From Halorubrum aquaticum (GTDB taxonomy: Archaea > Halobacteriota > Halobacteria > Halobacteriales > Haloferacaceae): a DNA stretch of 64,000 bases. The notes beneath the pieces are model-generated. The model searched no databases. It had not been told where the DNA came from and saw only the letters and a program-made list of their open reading frames with translations. Position numbers and translations under genes: made by a program. Below are positions 1-9,474 of the stretch, in pieces. The DNA lies in the NCBI RefSeq assembly GCF_900113615.1, contig NZ_FOPZ01000005.1:1-64000 (forward strand), given 5' to 3'. Every line of letters begins with the position of its first letter. Position 1 is the stretch's first letter.

Positions 1-102
1 TACTCTGGTGCCTGCGCGGGGAACCCCTCCAAAGCCCCAGCCGCTCGGCTATACTCTGGTGCCTGCGCGGGGAACCCCTCCAAAGCCCCAGCCGCGAGGA
101 CT
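1..102 (+). repeat. Tandem 51-bp repeat units inside composite repeat A
   Basis: The sequence starting TACTCTGGTGCCTGCGCGG at position 1 restarts at position 52, a 51-bp period. Each unit carries the block CTCCAAAGCCCCAGCCG. Copy B at 9.8 kb shows two AAAGCCCCA blocks with the same 51-bp spacing, although the sequence between them has diverged, so the unit length is conserved better than its sequence. Confidence 0.8.
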
Positions 103-292
103 CCTGCGCCTCGCTGCGCGCTTCGGTCGCTCACTTCGTTCGCTCCCTCCAGTGCTTACGTCGGCGGAGTTCGTCCTTCCGAGAGACTTCGTCTCTCGAC
201 TTCCCGCTCGCTGTGCTCGCGGGAATCGCGACTGCCCCTTCGAGTCCCACCCCGAACAGCACCGCCCCGCACCTCACGCCTCCCCAGCCTCG
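1..292 (+). repeat. Composite dispersed repeat, copy A
   Basis: This is the left-most and longest of three related extragenic elements. It opens with two tandem 51-bp units, continues through hairpin-rich sequence (CGCTTCG/GTCTCTCGAC-type arms), and ends with a 61-bp module at 232-292. That module is identical, base for base, to the inverted copy at 9667-9727. The left end may lie outside the window. Any reading frame across it is rich in Arg, Pro and Ser and looks non-coding. Function is unknown. Confidence 0.8.
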
Positions 293-578
293 CGGTTCGC
301 GACTCACGGCTTCGCCGCTCGTTATCGAGGTGCTCGCTTCGCTCACACCTCGCCCCGCTCACCGCGTCCCTCGCGTGCTGCTCGCGCCCTCCCGGGCGCT
401 CGCAGGCGCAGGGCGAGAGCGAAGATCTCGCTTGAAGCCGGCATCTCCGCCGCCGGCGACGCCACCGCATGTGAATCGGGCGGACCTGAGTAACTGAAGC
501 AGAACTTCTCCCACGGAGAGTCCCACGAAGCCATCGATACGTGGACGATCGCGGCCCGGCCGGGGGCCCTTCGCCCGA
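293..578. other. Non-coding stretch between repeat A and the first gene
   Basis: The stretch continues from repeat A with several short inverted repeats of the haloarchaeal CGCTTCGCTC type around 300-430. Frames crossing it on both strands are low-complexity Arg/Ala/Pro. I see no convincing gene, promoter or RNA. A minus-strand ATG near 536 opens a frame with a plausible first 20 codons but degenerates into Arg/Ala-rich sequence, so it is not called. Confidence 0.5.
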
Positions 579-1595
579 TCACTCCGGCGACGAGACCCGC
601 ACGACCTGCTTCCCGACGTTGTCCCCGGAGAAGAGCCCGAGGAAGGCGTCCGGGGCGTTCTCCAGTCCCTCGACGACGGTCTCGCGGTGCTCGATATCGT
701 CGTCGGCGACCCAGCCCGCGAGCCGGTCGGCGGCCTCGCCGAACCGGGTGGCGTAGTCGCTCACCAACAGCCCCTGAACCCTCGCGCGCGGGGCGATGAG
801 CAGCGGGAGCTTCCGCGGGCCGGTCGGCGTCTCCTCGTCGTTGTAGTGGGCGATCTGGCCGCAGACGGCGACCCGCGCGTCGAGGTTCAACTCGCCGAAC
901 ACCGCGTCCGTGATCGGGCCGCCGACGTTGTCGAAGTAGACGTCCACGCCGTCGGGCGCAGCCTCGGCGAGCGCCGCGCCGTAGTCGTCCGCGGTCCGGT
1001 AGTTGATCGCGGCGTCGAAGCCGAGGTCCGCAGTGAGCCACTCCGTCTTCTCGTCGGTGCCCGCGAAGCCGACGACGCGGCAGCCGTTGAGCTTCGCGAT
1101 TTGGCCCACGACGGAGCCGACCGCACCCGCCGCGCCGGAGACGACGACCGTGTCGCCCGGCTTCGGCTCGCCGACCTCGAGCAGGCCGAAGTACGCCGTC
1201 CGCCCGGGCATCCCCAGCACGCCGAGATACGCCGGCGGGTCCGCCACCGACGGGTCGACGGGGGCGACCTCGTCGGCGTCCAGGAGCGTGTGGTCGCCCC
1301 ACGTCCCGTTCCCGGTGACGAGGTCGCCGGCGTCGTACCGGCCGTCGGCGCTCGAAACGACCTCGCCGACGACGCCGCCCTTCAGCGCGTCGCCGACCGC
1401 CCACGGCTCCGCGTACGACTCGGCGTCCCGCATCCGACCGCGCATGTACGGGTCGACGGAGAGGTAGCGGACGCGGACGAGGAGCTCGCCGGGGTCCGGT
1501 TTCGGTCGATCGCGCTCCCGGAGGTCGAAACAGTCGAGGTCCGGCTCGCCGCGGGGCCGTTCGGCCAGGGTCCACTCGCGCGTGGTGTCGGTCAC
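579..1595 (-). CDS. NADP-dependent medium-chain oxidoreductase (CurA/prostaglandin reductase-like)
   Basis: This 338-residue protein belongs to the zinc-independent medium-chain reductases that reduce the C=C bond of alpha,beta-unsaturated ketones and aldehydes with NADPH (CurA, leukotriene B4 dehydrogenase type). The family hallmark LSVDPYMRGRM lies at residues 45-55, GMPGRTAY at 128-135, and the nucleotide-binding AAGAVGS loop at 155-161. The cysteine ligands of zinc alcohol dehydrogenases are absent, as expected. The GTG at 1595 is chosen because upstream codons turn into Ser/Thr/Pro-rich noise that overlaps the neighbouring gene antisense. It is cytoplasmic and the substrate cannot be told from sequence. 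Confidence 0.85.
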   Translation of the reverse strand: MTDTTREWTLAERPRGEPDLDCFDLRERDRPKPDPGELLVRVRYLSVDPYMRGRMRDAESYAEPWAVGDALKGGVVGEVVSSADGRYDAGDLVTGNGTWGDHTLLDADEVAPVDPSVADPPAYLGVLGMPGRTAYFGLLEVGEPKPGDTVVVSGAAGAVGSVVGQIAKLNGCRVVGFAGTDEKTEWLTADLGFDAAINYRTADDYGAALAEAAPDGVDVYFDNVGGPITDAVFGELNLDARVAVCGQIAHYNDEETPTGPRKLPLLIAPRARVQGLLVSDYATRFGEAADRLAGWVADDDIEHRETVVEGLENAPDAFLGLFSGDNVGKQVVRVSSPE

Positions 1596-1671
1596 GCCCG
1601 TTCTTTGCGGCCGCGAGCCAATAGCCTTCGGGCGGCGGCGATCGGTCACGACCGCGCTCCGTCCACGCCGC

Positions 1672-2190
1672 TCAGTCGACGTTCTCCCCGACCGGCCGGG
1701 CGACCATCTCTCCCCACGACTCGAAGCCGTGGCGCGCGTAGAATGCCTGTGCGCGCTCGTTTTTCGGGTCGACGTCGAGTACGAGCCGGTCGAGCGGGAG
1801 GTCCTGGTCGGCGGCGAGGTCGAGCGCGGCGTCCATGAGGTCGTCGGCGACGCCGGTTCCCCGGTGGTCGGGCGCGAGGTAGAGCTCGTTGATGACGGCG
1901 GCGTCCCAGACGAACGCCAGCCGCTCGGGGAGACAGAAGACGTAGCCGACGAGGGAGGGGTCACTCGATCCGTCCACCGCGACGGTCACGCAGCGCGGGT
2001 CGTCGGCGACGCAGCGGTCGACCCACGCGAGCCACGCCTCGCGGTAGTCGTCGGTGAGCTTGCCCGCGTAGGCCGCCGCCTTGTCGTCGCCGCCGGTGTT
2101 CTCGCCGAGTCCCCGCTCGAAGGCGAGTTTCAACTCATAGAGCTCGTCGGCGTCGGTCGTCGCGTCGTAGGGGCGGAGCTCGATGCTCAC
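1672..2190 (-). CDS. GNAT family N-acetyltransferase
   Basis: This is a 172-residue protein of the GCN5-related acetyltransferase fold, which transfers an acetyl group from acetyl-CoA to an amine. The acetyl-CoA pyrophosphate loop is visible as the R-G-T-G-V-A stretch at 110-115, followed by a helix. The C-terminal segment ending FYARHGFES is the usual GNAT motif B. The GTG start overlaps the stop of the upstream ornithine cyclodeaminase-like gene by 4 nt (GTGA), so the two are probably co-transcribed and translationally coupled. The acceptor substrate is unknown. Confidence 0.85.
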   Translation of the reverse strand: MSIELRPYDATTDADELYELKLAFERGLGENTGGDDKAAAYAGKLTDDYREAWLAWVDRCVADDPRCVTVAVDGSSDPSLVGYVFCLPERLAFVWDAAVINELYLAPDHRGTGVADDLMDAALDLAADQDLPLDRLVLDVDPKNERAQAFYARHGFESWGEMVARPVGENVD

Positions 2191-3461
2191 GCGTTCTCAC
2201 CCGCCTCCGCGATCGCCGCGTCCTCGTCGCCCTCCAGCACGAACTCCGCGAGCGTGGGCACGAACGTGCCGATGTCGGTGACCATGCCGACCGCCTGCGC
2301 GGAGCCGCGGTCGAGAAGCTGCGTGACGGTGGCGGGATTGATGTCGACACAGACGGTCTTCGTCGTCGAGGGGAGACAGTTCCCGACCGCGACCGAGTGG
2401 AGCAGGGTCGCGAGCATGAGCACGATGTCGGCGTCGTGGGCCTGGTCGCGGATCGCGTCCTGTGCCTCCACCGCGTCCGTGACCGTGTCGGGCAGCGGGC
2501 CGTCGTCGCGGATCGACCCCGCGAGCACGGTGTCGACGTCGTTTCGCACGCACTGGTACATCACGCCCTCGGTGACGATCCCCTCCTCGACCGCGGCCTC
2601 GATCCCGCCGGCGCGGATTATCTCCGAGATGGTCCAGATGTGGTGTTTGTGCCCCTTCCGCGGGTGTTCGAGCGTCTCGACGTCCATCCCGAGCGAGGTG
2701 CCGTACAGGGAGCGTTCCAGGTCGTGGGTCGCGAAGCCGTTGCCCGCCGACAGCGAGTCGACGTAGCCGGCCTCGACGAGGTCCGCGAGCGCGTCGCCCG
2801 CGCCCGAGTGGATCACCGCGGGCCCGGCGACGACCATCACGTTTCCGCCCGCCTCCTTCACCTCGCGAAGCTCCGCGGCCACCTCGCGGATCGTCGACTC
2901 CGAGGGGCGCTCGGAGGAGACGCCCCCTTGCATGAACCCGAACGCGCCGCCGGACCCGCGGGGACGCTCCGGCGGGTTCACCCGGATGCCCGACTCGTCG
3001 GTCGCGACGAGGTCGCCCTCCTCGACGGCGTTGAGCACCTTGGTGTACGCCCGCGGCTCCCCGTCGGGACCGTCGGGGTCGACGATCAGCGCGCAGTCCA
3101 TCTCGATCCGCTCGACGTCGATCCACTCGCCGTCGTACCGCACCTCGGTCGGGTGGTTCGTCGTCGAGTAGAAGTCCGGAGGGACGACCTTGTCGTCGGG
3201 GGCGGCGACGAGCGCCACGTCCGAGGGATCCTCCAACACCGCGCCGTTCTGGTGGAGTTCGTGGAGGATGGCCTGGAGCGTCCCCTCGTCGTCGGCGGAG
3301 ACGCGCATCCGGCAGTACGACTCGGCCTCCTCGTGGGTCCCCACGTCGAACTGCTCGACGTCGAAGGACCCGCCGAGGTCCATCACCGCGCCGAAACACC
3401 GCTGCATCGTCCCGCTGTCGATGATGTGTCCCTCGATCTCGACGGTTCGCGAGTGGCTCAT
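2187..3461 (-). CDS. Archaeal ornithine cyclodeaminase, TIGR00300/LOR-SDH family
   Basis: The 424-residue protein matches the TIGR00300 family of archaeal proteins with an N-terminal LOR/SDH-like domain. A methanogen member has been reported as an ornithine cyclodeaminase making proline from ornithine with NAD. Residues 1-100 form the small N-terminal domain. A GPAVIHSGAG stretch at 213-222 is the likely nucleotide-binding turn, followed by conserved SLSAGNGFATHD and HPRKGHKHHIW segments. It shares no sequence pattern with the mu-crystallin-type enzymes at 33.1 and 47.5 kb. Proline synthesis is therefore an inference from family. ATG start; first gene of a coupled pair with the GNAT gene. Confidence 0.85.
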   Translation of the reverse strand: MSHSRTVEIEGHIIDSGTMQRCFGAVMDLGGSFDVEQFDVGTHEEAESYCRMRVSADDEGTLQAILHELHQNGAVLEDPSDVALVAAPDDKVVPPDFYSTTNHPTEVRYDGEWIDVERIEMDCALIVDPDGPDGEPRAYTKVLNAVEEGDLVATDESGIRVNPPERPRGSGGAFGFMQGGVSSERPSESTIREVAAELREVKEAGGNVMVVAGPAVIHSGAGDALADLVEAGYVDSLSAGNGFATHDLERSLYGTSLGMDVETLEHPRKGHKHHIWTISEIIRAGGIEAAVEEGIVTEGVMYQCVRNDVDTVLAGSIRDDGPLPDTVTDAVEAQDAIRDQAHDADIVLMLATLLHSVAVGNCLPSTTKTVCVDINPATVTQLLDRGSAQAVGMVTDIGTFVPTLAEFVLEGDEDAAIAEAGENA

Positions 3462-3555
3462 ACGCCACCGTGTCCCCCCGCGGAGAAACCGGTTTCCCCT
3501 GCGGCCGACGTTGCTGTCGGCGGGGGCGTGAAGGGAGACCCGACCGGACTGCCGG

Positions 3556-5388
3556 TCAGATCAGCCCGAGCGCCGAGAGGATCTGGTTGCCGAACACCAT
3601 CGACACCAGCCCGAAGAGCATGACCAGCCCGGAGGAGACCGTGATCGTCCGGACTGCCGCGTGCCGGTCGCCGATCGGGAGCCGGCTCACGACCGCCTCC
3701 GCGACCATCCGGAGGATCCGGCCGCCGTCGAGCGGGAACGCCGGGAGGCAGTTGAACAGCGCGAGCTGGATGTTGATCCAGCCGGTCCAGAACAGCAGGT
3801 TCGCGAGCAGGAACGCGCCGCCGCCGAGGAACGCGAGCCCGCCCTCGAGGACGTAGAAGTTGGTGATCCCGCCGGCGAACCCGGCGAAGTTGAACGGCAG
3901 CCCGAACAGGCTGCCGAGCGGGAGGATCAGCGTGACGAAGACGAGCCCGAGCGCGGAGTCCGCGAGTCCGCCGAGCGCGACGCCGTCGAGCGCGCCCTCG
4001 CCGCCGTCGCCCCCGAGCAGTTCGAGGTACGCGCCGGCGGGGTACTCCGAGACGCCGACGTCGTCGAGCGCGAGCCCGCTCGTGCCCGGGAAGACGCTCA
4101 CCCCGATGAACCCGCCCTCGCGGTTCGGGTGGGCGTCGAGTTCCACGTCGTAGGGGACGCGCTCGTCGTCGGCGGTGTACGCGACCACCTCGACGGTCGT
4201 TCCGGGCTCTCGTTCCCGAAGCGTCGACGCGAGCGCGTCGTCGTCGCGGATCCGGTCGCCGTCGATCTCCACGATCGTGAGCGGCTCGCCGACCGCCGCG
4301 CCCGCGTCGTGGATCGGGCCGTCCTCCTGGACGCCGACGATGTACGCGCCGATCGGAGCCTCCACCTCGGTGGCGTTCGAGCCGTCGACCCCCTCGAGTT
4401 CCACGGTCGCACGCTCGTCGTCGCCGACGGCCGCGAGGAACCCGCCCTCGGTCCGCACCGGCTCGCCGTTCACCGCGGTGACGACGGTCGGGTCCTCCCT
4501 CACCGTGACGCCGAAGGGGTTGCCGCCGGCCGACCCGATCGCCTGGAGCTCGCGTTCGACGGTGACCTCGCGCTCCGCATCGCCGTCGTCGACGACCATC
4601 GAGACGTCCGCGTCCGCCTCGGAGAGCGCGGCCTCGAACGCCGCGGCGTTGGCGACCGGCTCGCCGGCGACCTCGACGATCCGGTCGCCCTGTGCCAGGT
4701 CCGCGTCGGCCGCCGGCGACCCCGGCGTCGCCTCGCCGACCGCGTAGCCGGGCGCGACGCCCATCGCGCCGACGACGGGGCCGAAGAGCAGCGCGAAGAC
4801 GATCACGGTGAGGACGACGTTCGCGGTGACGCCGGCCGCGAACATCCGGGCTCGCGCGCCGCGGGAGGCCTCGCGGGTCGCCTCGTCGTCCGGCTCGACG
4901 AACGCGCCCACGGGCAGGATCGCGAGGAAGACCAGCCCCATCGAGTCGATCTCGATGTCCTCGACGCGGCATAACAGTCCGTGTGCTCCCTCGTGGACGA
5001 CCATCGCGATCGCGAGCCCGCCGACGATCTCGGGCGCGACCGAGAGCGGGAGGAACTCGTTCACGCCGGGGATGATGAGGAAGTTCTGCGGCTGCTGGAT
5101 CGCGGAGGGCTGCGTGGCCGACAGCGCCGACACGCCGGAGGAGACGATGAGGACGAACGAGCCGACCATCGCGACCAGCGCGCCGCCGAGCCCGAGGTTC
5201 GCGACCGCGCGCCAGAACCGCCGCGGTCCGGCGAGTCGCTCGAGGAACGCCCGCCCGCGACGGGTGTGGAGGGTCGTGAGCGGCCCCGAGATCCGCACGG
5301 AGTCCGGGAGGATCCCCCGGTTCCGGAGCCACGTCATGGCCGCCGTGTACGCGAGGATCCCCGTCAGGACCCACAGCACCGTGTTCAT
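3556..5388 (-). CDS. Site-2 protease family (M50) membrane metalloprotease with internal PDZ domains
   Basis: This 610-residue integral membrane zinc protease is of the S2P/RseP kind, which cleaves substrates inside the membrane. The zinc motif HEGAH is at 132-136 in a membrane segment. The second catalytic motif, with FPLDGGRIL, lies near residues 545-560. A long hydrophilic insert between about 170 and 430 contains at least two PDZ-like repeats (DRIVEVAGEPV, PLTIVEIDGDRI), expected outside the membrane core. Several further hydrophobic segments flank the catalytic helices. The substrate is unknown; relatives release membrane-bound regulators. It stands alone, facing away from the small membrane gene at 5534. 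Confidence 0.9.
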   Translation of the reverse strand: MNTVLWVLTGILAYTAAMTWLRNRGILPDSVRISGPLTTLHTRRGRAFLERLAGPRRFWRAVANLGLGGALVAMVGSFVLIVSSGVSALSATQPSAIQQPQNFLIIPGVNEFLPLSVAPEIVGGLAIAMVVHEGAHGLLCRVEDIEIDSMGLVFLAILPVGAFVEPDDEATREASRGARARMFAAGVTANVVLTVIVFALLFGPVVGAMGVAPGYAVGEATPGSPAADADLAQGDRIVEVAGEPVANAAAFEAALSEADADVSMVVDDGDAEREVTVERELQAIGSAGGNPFGVTVREDPTVVTAVNGEPVRTEGGFLAAVGDDERATVELEGVDGSNATEVEAPIGAYIVGVQEDGPIHDAGAAVGEPLTIVEIDGDRIRDDDALASTLREREPGTTVEVVAYTADDERVPYDVELDAHPNREGGFIGVSVFPGTSGLALDDVGVSEYPAGAYLELLGGDGGEGALDGVALGGLADSALGLVFVTLILPLGSLFGLPFNFAGFAGGITNFYVLEGGLAFLGGGAFLLANLLFWTGWINIQLALFNCLPAFPLDGGRILRMVAEAVVSRLPIGDRHAAVRTITVSSGLVMLFGLVSMVFGNQILSALGLI

Positions 5389-5533
5389 GTCGAACCCGTC
5401 AGGGTCGGCCGGGTGTAAGGCGTTCGGTTCGGTGAACCCGGCTCGACCGGCGAGCCGAGGGCGGCCCGTACCGGTCCGTTCGGGTTCGACCGTGAACTAA
5501 AACCCCAAGTACCCCCCAGTCCAACGTCCGACC

Positions 5534-5773
5534 ATGATCGCGCTCATCGACTTCGTCTCCCGGCTGGTCGGCGACGTCGGCCGGTTCGTCGACATCTTCG
5601 CGAACGACCTGATCCTCGGCGCTGGCGACCCGCTCTCGGCGCTTCTCGTCGTCGTCGGACAGGTGTTGATCGTCGCCTCCGTGGCCGCGTTCGGCTACGC
5701 GGCGGTCGGCGCGCTCCTCCGCGAGATCGGCGTGAACCTTCCCTCACTCGGCGGCCGCGGTCGAAGCGAGTAG
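5534..5773 (+). CDS. Small membrane protein of unknown function
   Basis: A 79-residue protein with a hydrophobic stretch at about 36-63 (LSALLVVVGQVLIVASVAAF) and an amphipathic N-terminus. Codon usage is strongly GC3-biased like real genes here. It starts with an ATG about 35 nt after an AACTAAAAC tract that could be its promoter. I do not recognise a family. It lies between the divergent site-2 protease and the convergent chemotaxis transducer, and nothing in the sequence suggests a role beyond membrane insertion. Confidence 0.65.
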   Translation: MIALIDFVSRLVGDVGRFVDIFANDLILGAGDPLSALLVVVGQVLIVASVAAFGYAAVGALLREIGVNLPSLGGRGRSE

Positions 5774-5857
5774 GCGTCGAGAAGCGGCGGAGAGACCGGC
5801 GGACTGCGGAGTCGCGGGCACGTCCGTTCCTCCCTCGATTCGAGGGGCACGCTCCGA

Positions 5858-7627
5858 TCAGTCGTCGCTCGGGCTCGACCGTGACCTTGTAGCCCCGATC
5901 GCCGCTTCCGTCGCTCCCTCCTTCGCCGTTCCCGTCTCGGCCGCCGCGGTCGACGGAACCGTGAACTCGTCGAGCGTCGCCGACAGCTCCTCCGACTGGT
6001 CGGCGAGGGTGTGGACGCGTCGGGTCACCTCCGAGACCGTCGCCGTCTGTTCCTCCGCCGCCGCCGCGACGGTCTCAGCCTCCGTCGCGGTCTGTCCGCT
6101 GACCGCGGCGATGTCGTCGACCATGTCCACGACCTCCTGTGTCGTCCGGGCCTGGTCGTCGGTCGCGTCGCTGATCTCCTGGACCGTCTCGTCGACCGTC
6201 GTCACGCCCTCGACGACCTCCTCGAACTCGCGGAGGGTGGACTCGATCGTGTCGACGCTCTCGGCCACCTGCGACTCCATCGCCTCCACGTCGTCGGCGG
6301 TCCCCGACGAGGCCGCCTGGACCTCCTCGATCCGCCCGGAGATCTCGGCCGCCTCCTCGCGGGTCTCCTCCGCGAGCGACTTCACCTCGTCGGCGACCAC
6401 CGCGAACCCGTCTCCGGAGCCGTTCGCCCGGGCGGCCTCGATCGAGGCGTTGAGCGCGAGCAGGTTCGTCTCCTCGGCGATCCCGTCGATCACGGAGGCG
6501 ATCTCGTCGATCTCCCCGATCCGGTCGACCAGGTCCGCCACCGCGGCGGAGACCTCCGAGATCCGCGCCTCGAGCGTCTCCAACTCCGCGATCGCCTCCG
6601 CGGCCTCCTCGCGACCGGCGCGTCCGCGGTCTGCCGCGTCCCGGGCGGTCGCGGCCGCGTCGTCCGCCGACGCCGCGATCTCCTCGACGGTCGCGGACAG
6701 CGTGCTCATCTCGCCGGAGACCGCCTCCAACTGGTCCGTCTGTGCGGCCGCGCCGTCCGAGATCTCCTGAACCGACCGAGCGACCTCCGCGCTCGCGTCG
6801 TCGACCTCGTCCATGCTCGCCCGGACGTCGTCGCTCGTGGCGGCGACCTCGCCGGTGAACGACTGGACGTCGCCGACGGTCCCGCCGAGCGTGGCGACGA
6901 GCCGGTCGTAGTTCCCGACGAGTTCGGCGTACCGGTCCCGGTCGGTCGCCAGCGCGTCGTCGTCGATCGTCGCCGTGAGGTCCCCGTCCTGGGCGCGCTC
7001 GGCGGCGTCGCCGAAGGCGTCGACGAGCGACTCGAGCTCCGTCGTGTACGCCTCGAGGTTCGCGGCCATCTCCGACAGCGACTCGCCGAAGGTGCCCGGC
7101 ACGTCCTCCTCGAGCGCGGGGTCGTCGAACGACTGCGCGGCGAGCGCCTCCGCCTGCGCCGAGACGGTCCCGAGGTAGCGCTCCACCTCGGTGAACGAGT
7201 TCACGAGGTTGCCGATCTCGTCGGGCTGGTCGCTGCCGGCGAGCGCGGTCCCGGCGGCCCTGGCAGCCCCGGCGGTTCCGGCTACCGCCTCCGCTCCGTT
7301 ACCGCCGACGTCCCCGGACGCGATCGCGTCCGCGCCGGCCTCCAACTCCCGGATCGGGGCGACGAAATCGCGTCGCACGATGAGGAGCGTGTTGTAGATC
7401 GCCACGACCGCGCCGAGGAACAGGACGCCGGAGACGACGTACGAGAGCGTGCCGGAGAACAGGAACGGCGTGAGGAAGATCGCGACGGTGACGAGAAACT
7501 GAATTCCGACCGCGGTCACGACCTTTCGTTCCATCGACTCCGAGACCCCCAGCCGGTCCATCGTCCCCCAGAGGAGCGACTCGTACCGGCCTCGGAGTCC
7601 GGCGGGTCGCCGTCGTGTGCTCGACAT
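5858..7627 (-). CDS. Methyl-accepting chemotaxis transducer (Htr family)
   Basis: A 589-residue membrane transducer that signals to CheA/CheW to control archaellar switching. Two hydrophobic helices at about 37-57 and 61-84 are separated by only a few residues, so there is no extracellular sensor domain. A HAMP-like linker follows. The long coiled coil ends in the classic tip [17 protein letters not shown]. Gln/Glu-rich helices around the tip are the methylation regions. The lack of an external domain implies sensing within the membrane, through the HAMP region, or through a partner; no rhodopsin or binding-protein gene is adjacent. The ATG at 7627 is preferred over an in-frame GTG at 7663. 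Confidence 0.9.
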   Translation of the reverse strand: MSSTRRRPAGLRGRYESLLWGTMDRLGVSESMERKVVTAVGIQFLVTVAIFLTPFLFSGTLSYVVSGVLFLGAVVAIYNTLLIVRRDFVAPIRELEAGADAIASGDVGGNGAEAVAGTAGAARAAGTALAGSDQPDEIGNLVNSFTEVERYLGTVSAQAEALAAQSFDDPALEEDVPGTFGESLSEMAANLEAYTTELESLVDAFGDAAERAQDGDLTATIDDDALATDRDRYAELVGNYDRLVATLGGTVGDVQSFTGEVAATSDDVRASMDEVDDASAEVARSVQEISDGAAAQTDQLEAVSGEMSTLSATVEEIAASADDAAATARDAADRGRAGREEAAEAIAELETLEARISEVSAAVADLVDRIGEIDEIASVIDGIAEETNLLALNASIEAARANGSGDGFAVVADEVKSLAEETREEAAEISGRIEEVQAASSGTADDVEAMESQVAESVDTIESTLREFEEVVEGVTTVDETVQEISDATDDQARTTQEVVDMVDDIAAVSGQTATEAETVAAAAEEQTATVSEVTRRVHTLADQSEELSATLDEFTVPSTAAAETGTAKEGATEAAIGATRSRSSPSDD

Positions 7628-7718
7628 ACGCGAGGTTCGACGGAACCGGGTAATGAAACTCACTCCGAGGTTATCACGCTCGATTCTCGATTCCCGTCCC
7701 GTGAGAACCGGGAAGGTG

Positions 7719-8702
7719 TTAGAAGAGCCCGTCGACGGCGTCCGCTGCGAGGTCGACGCCGGCCTCGAGGTCCGGGCCGAGCGGCGAGCCGACGACCAGT
7801 CCGTCGGCGTGTTCGGCCACGTCGCTCGCGCGCTCCCGGACGGTCTCCGGAGTGCCGGCCATACAGAACGCGTCGATCATCCCCGGCGTCACCAGGTCGA
7901 AGGCCGCGGAGAACTCGCCGGCGGAGACGCGCTCGCCGATGGCCGCGGCGGCGTCGGGATCGATCCCGTGGCGATCCAGCACCGGCGGGGCCGCGCCGGC
8001 GGCGATGAACGCGACCGGGGGACGTGCGGCCTCGCGGGCGGCCTCGTCGTCCTCGGCGACCGACACCGCGGCGTAGGCGATCAGGTCGAAGTCGCCGCGG
8101 CGGTCCGGTCGGTCCGAGAGCCCGTCGTCGACCTGCTCGCGGGCCCACGCGAGGTCCTTCGGGTGCGAGCCGTTGTACAGCAGGCCGTCGGCGTGTTTCG
8201 CGGCCATCCGGCACATGTGTGGCCCCTCGCCGCCGACGTGAACCGGGATGTCGGGCCCCTGCGGGGGTTCGTAGTTGAGCCCCGCCTCGCTGGCCTCGAA
8301 GGTCCCCTCGTGGTCGACGCGCTCGCCGGCCCACAGCTTCCGGGCGGTCTTGAACGCCTCCAGCACGGAGCGGAGCCCGCGCTCGTCCTCGAGCCCGAGG
8401 TTCCGCAACGTCGAGGGGTCGCCGGGGCCGATCCCGAAGACGGCGCGGCCCCCCGACAGCTCGTCGAGGGTGGCGACCCGCGAGGCGAGCGTCACGGGGT
8501 GGGTCTCGTAGGGGTTGGCGACGCCGGGACCGAGCCGGACCGACTCCGTGGCGGTCGCGAGCCCCGAGAGGACCGCCCACGGGTCGCGGTTGTTGTAGTG
8601 ACACGTCGAGTAGACGGCGTCGTAGCCGGCGGCCTCGGCGCGGACGCCGAGGTCGACGACGCGATGCGGGTCGTGTTCGGGGGTGAGTTCGATTCCGAGC
8701 AT
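7719..8702 (-). CDS. F420-dependent luciferase-like oxidoreductase (Mer-type)
   Basis: The 327-residue protein is a bacterial-luciferase-like monooxygenase-fold enzyme closest in style to archaeal 5,10-methylenetetrahydromethanopterin reductase. It uses reduced coenzyme F420 as hydride donor. Visible family features are the N-terminal [15 protein letters not shown] strand-helix, [12 protein letters not shown] at about 84-95, and the conserved [12 protein letters not shown] stretch. Haloarchaea lack methanogenesis, so the substrate may be a folate or another metabolite. The gene starts just after the F420-0:glutamate ligase gene (16 nt gap, same strand), a context that supports F420 use. Confidence 0.85.
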   Translation of the reverse strand: MLGIELTPEHDPHRVVDLGVRAEAAGYDAVYSTCHYNNRDPWAVLSGLATATESVRLGPGVANPYETHPVTLASRVATLDELSGGRAVFGIGPGDPSTLRNLGLEDERGLRSVLEAFKTARKLWAGERVDHEGTFEASEAGLNYEPPQGPDIPVHVGGEGPHMCRMAAKHADGLLYNGSHPKDLAWAREQVDDGLSDRPDRRGDFDLIAYAAVSVAEDDEAAREAARPPVAFIAAGAAPPVLDRHGIDPDAAAAIGERVSAGEFSAAFDLVTPGMIDAFCMAGTPETVRERASDVAEHADGLVVGSPLGPDLEAGVDLAADAVDGLF

Positions 8703-8718
8703 TGGTGGTGTCGTGTGG

Positions 8719-9474
8719 CTACTCCTCGTAGCGCCAGTCGCGTAACGCCTGCCGGACGAAGTCGCTCTCGACCTCGCGGAAGTGGTTGTCCGAGCCGTCG
8801 TGGTCGCCGAACTCCCAGTCGCGGACGACGACGACCGGCGTGCCGCCGTCGCCCTCGCCGACCACGAGGTTGGCGGCCGACGCGAGTTCGTCGATCACGT
8901 TCTGGACGGTGACGCCCATCTCGCGGCCGTCGCGGTCGTGCTCGCCGCGCCAGTCGCGGCTCGCCGGCATGCCGGCCCAGCCGATCGCGACCCCGCGCTG
9001 GCCGTGTCTGAACGGCCGGCCGCAGGTGTCGCTGACGACGACGCGGTCGGCCGCGATCCCCTCGCGGATCCGCGCCGCGCTCTCGGAGGGACGCTCGGGG
9101 AGCAACAGCAGGTCGCCGCCGGGGACGTTCGAGCGATCGATGCCGGCGTTGACCCCGATGTGGCCGAATCGGGTCGCCGTCAGGAGGAACGGGGCCTCGG
9201 TGATCAGCTCCGTCGACTCCTCGAGGACGGCCTGCGCGAACCGCGGGTCCTTCTCCTCCCCGGATATCTCCGCGAGCCGGTCGGCGATCTCGTTCGCGCG
9301 CGGGCCCGCCGGGAAGTCGGCGAGGTCGAACGTGCGCCCTTCGGCCTTGGAGACGACGGTGCTGGCGACGACGACGACGTCGTCCTCGCGGAGGTCGACG
9401 CGCTCGTCGATCATGGCCGCGAGGTCGTCTCCCTCCCGGATCTCCGGGAGGTCCGGGACCGCGAACAGCTCCAT
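8719..9474 (-). CDS. cofE: Coenzyme F420-0:L-glutamate ligase
   Basis: The 251-residue protein matches CofE, the GTP-dependent ligase that adds glutamates to F420-0 to make the polyglutamylated cofactor. Characteristic segments are VVVASTVVSKAEGR at about 34-48, the DTCGRPFRHGQRGVAIG region, and the C-terminal DELASAANLVVGEGDGGTP. The ATG at 9474 is chosen because upstream sequence is the non-coding repeat region and reads as low-complexity Arg/Ser. Together with the downstream Mer-like gene it forms an F420 pair. ATP is not the nucleotide in known CofE enzymes. Confidence 0.92.
   Translation of the reverse strand: MELFAVPDLPEIREGDDLAAMIDERVDLREDDVVVVASTVVSKAEGRTFDLADFPAGPRANEIADRLAEISGEEKDPRFAQAVLEESTELITEAPFLLTATRFGHIGVNAGIDRSNVPGGDLLLLPERPSESAARIREGIAADRVVVSDTCGRPFRHGQRGVAIGWAGMPASRDWRGEHDRDGREMGVTVQNVIDELASAANLVVGEGDGGTPVVVVRDWEFGDHDGSDNHFREVESDFVRQALRDWRYEE

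Noticed and set aside
232-260. TTCGAGTCCCACC in the repeat module as a tRNA T-arm remnant
   Set aside because: Only the loop-like core matches; no pairing stem or acceptor sequence accompanies it.
8-493. A 161-codon frame across the left repeat
   Set aside because: It contains the 51-bp repeat as 17-residue repeats and then Arg/Ala/Pro-rich sequence. The same DNA recurs inverted and with indels elsewhere, which is not expected of a coding gene.
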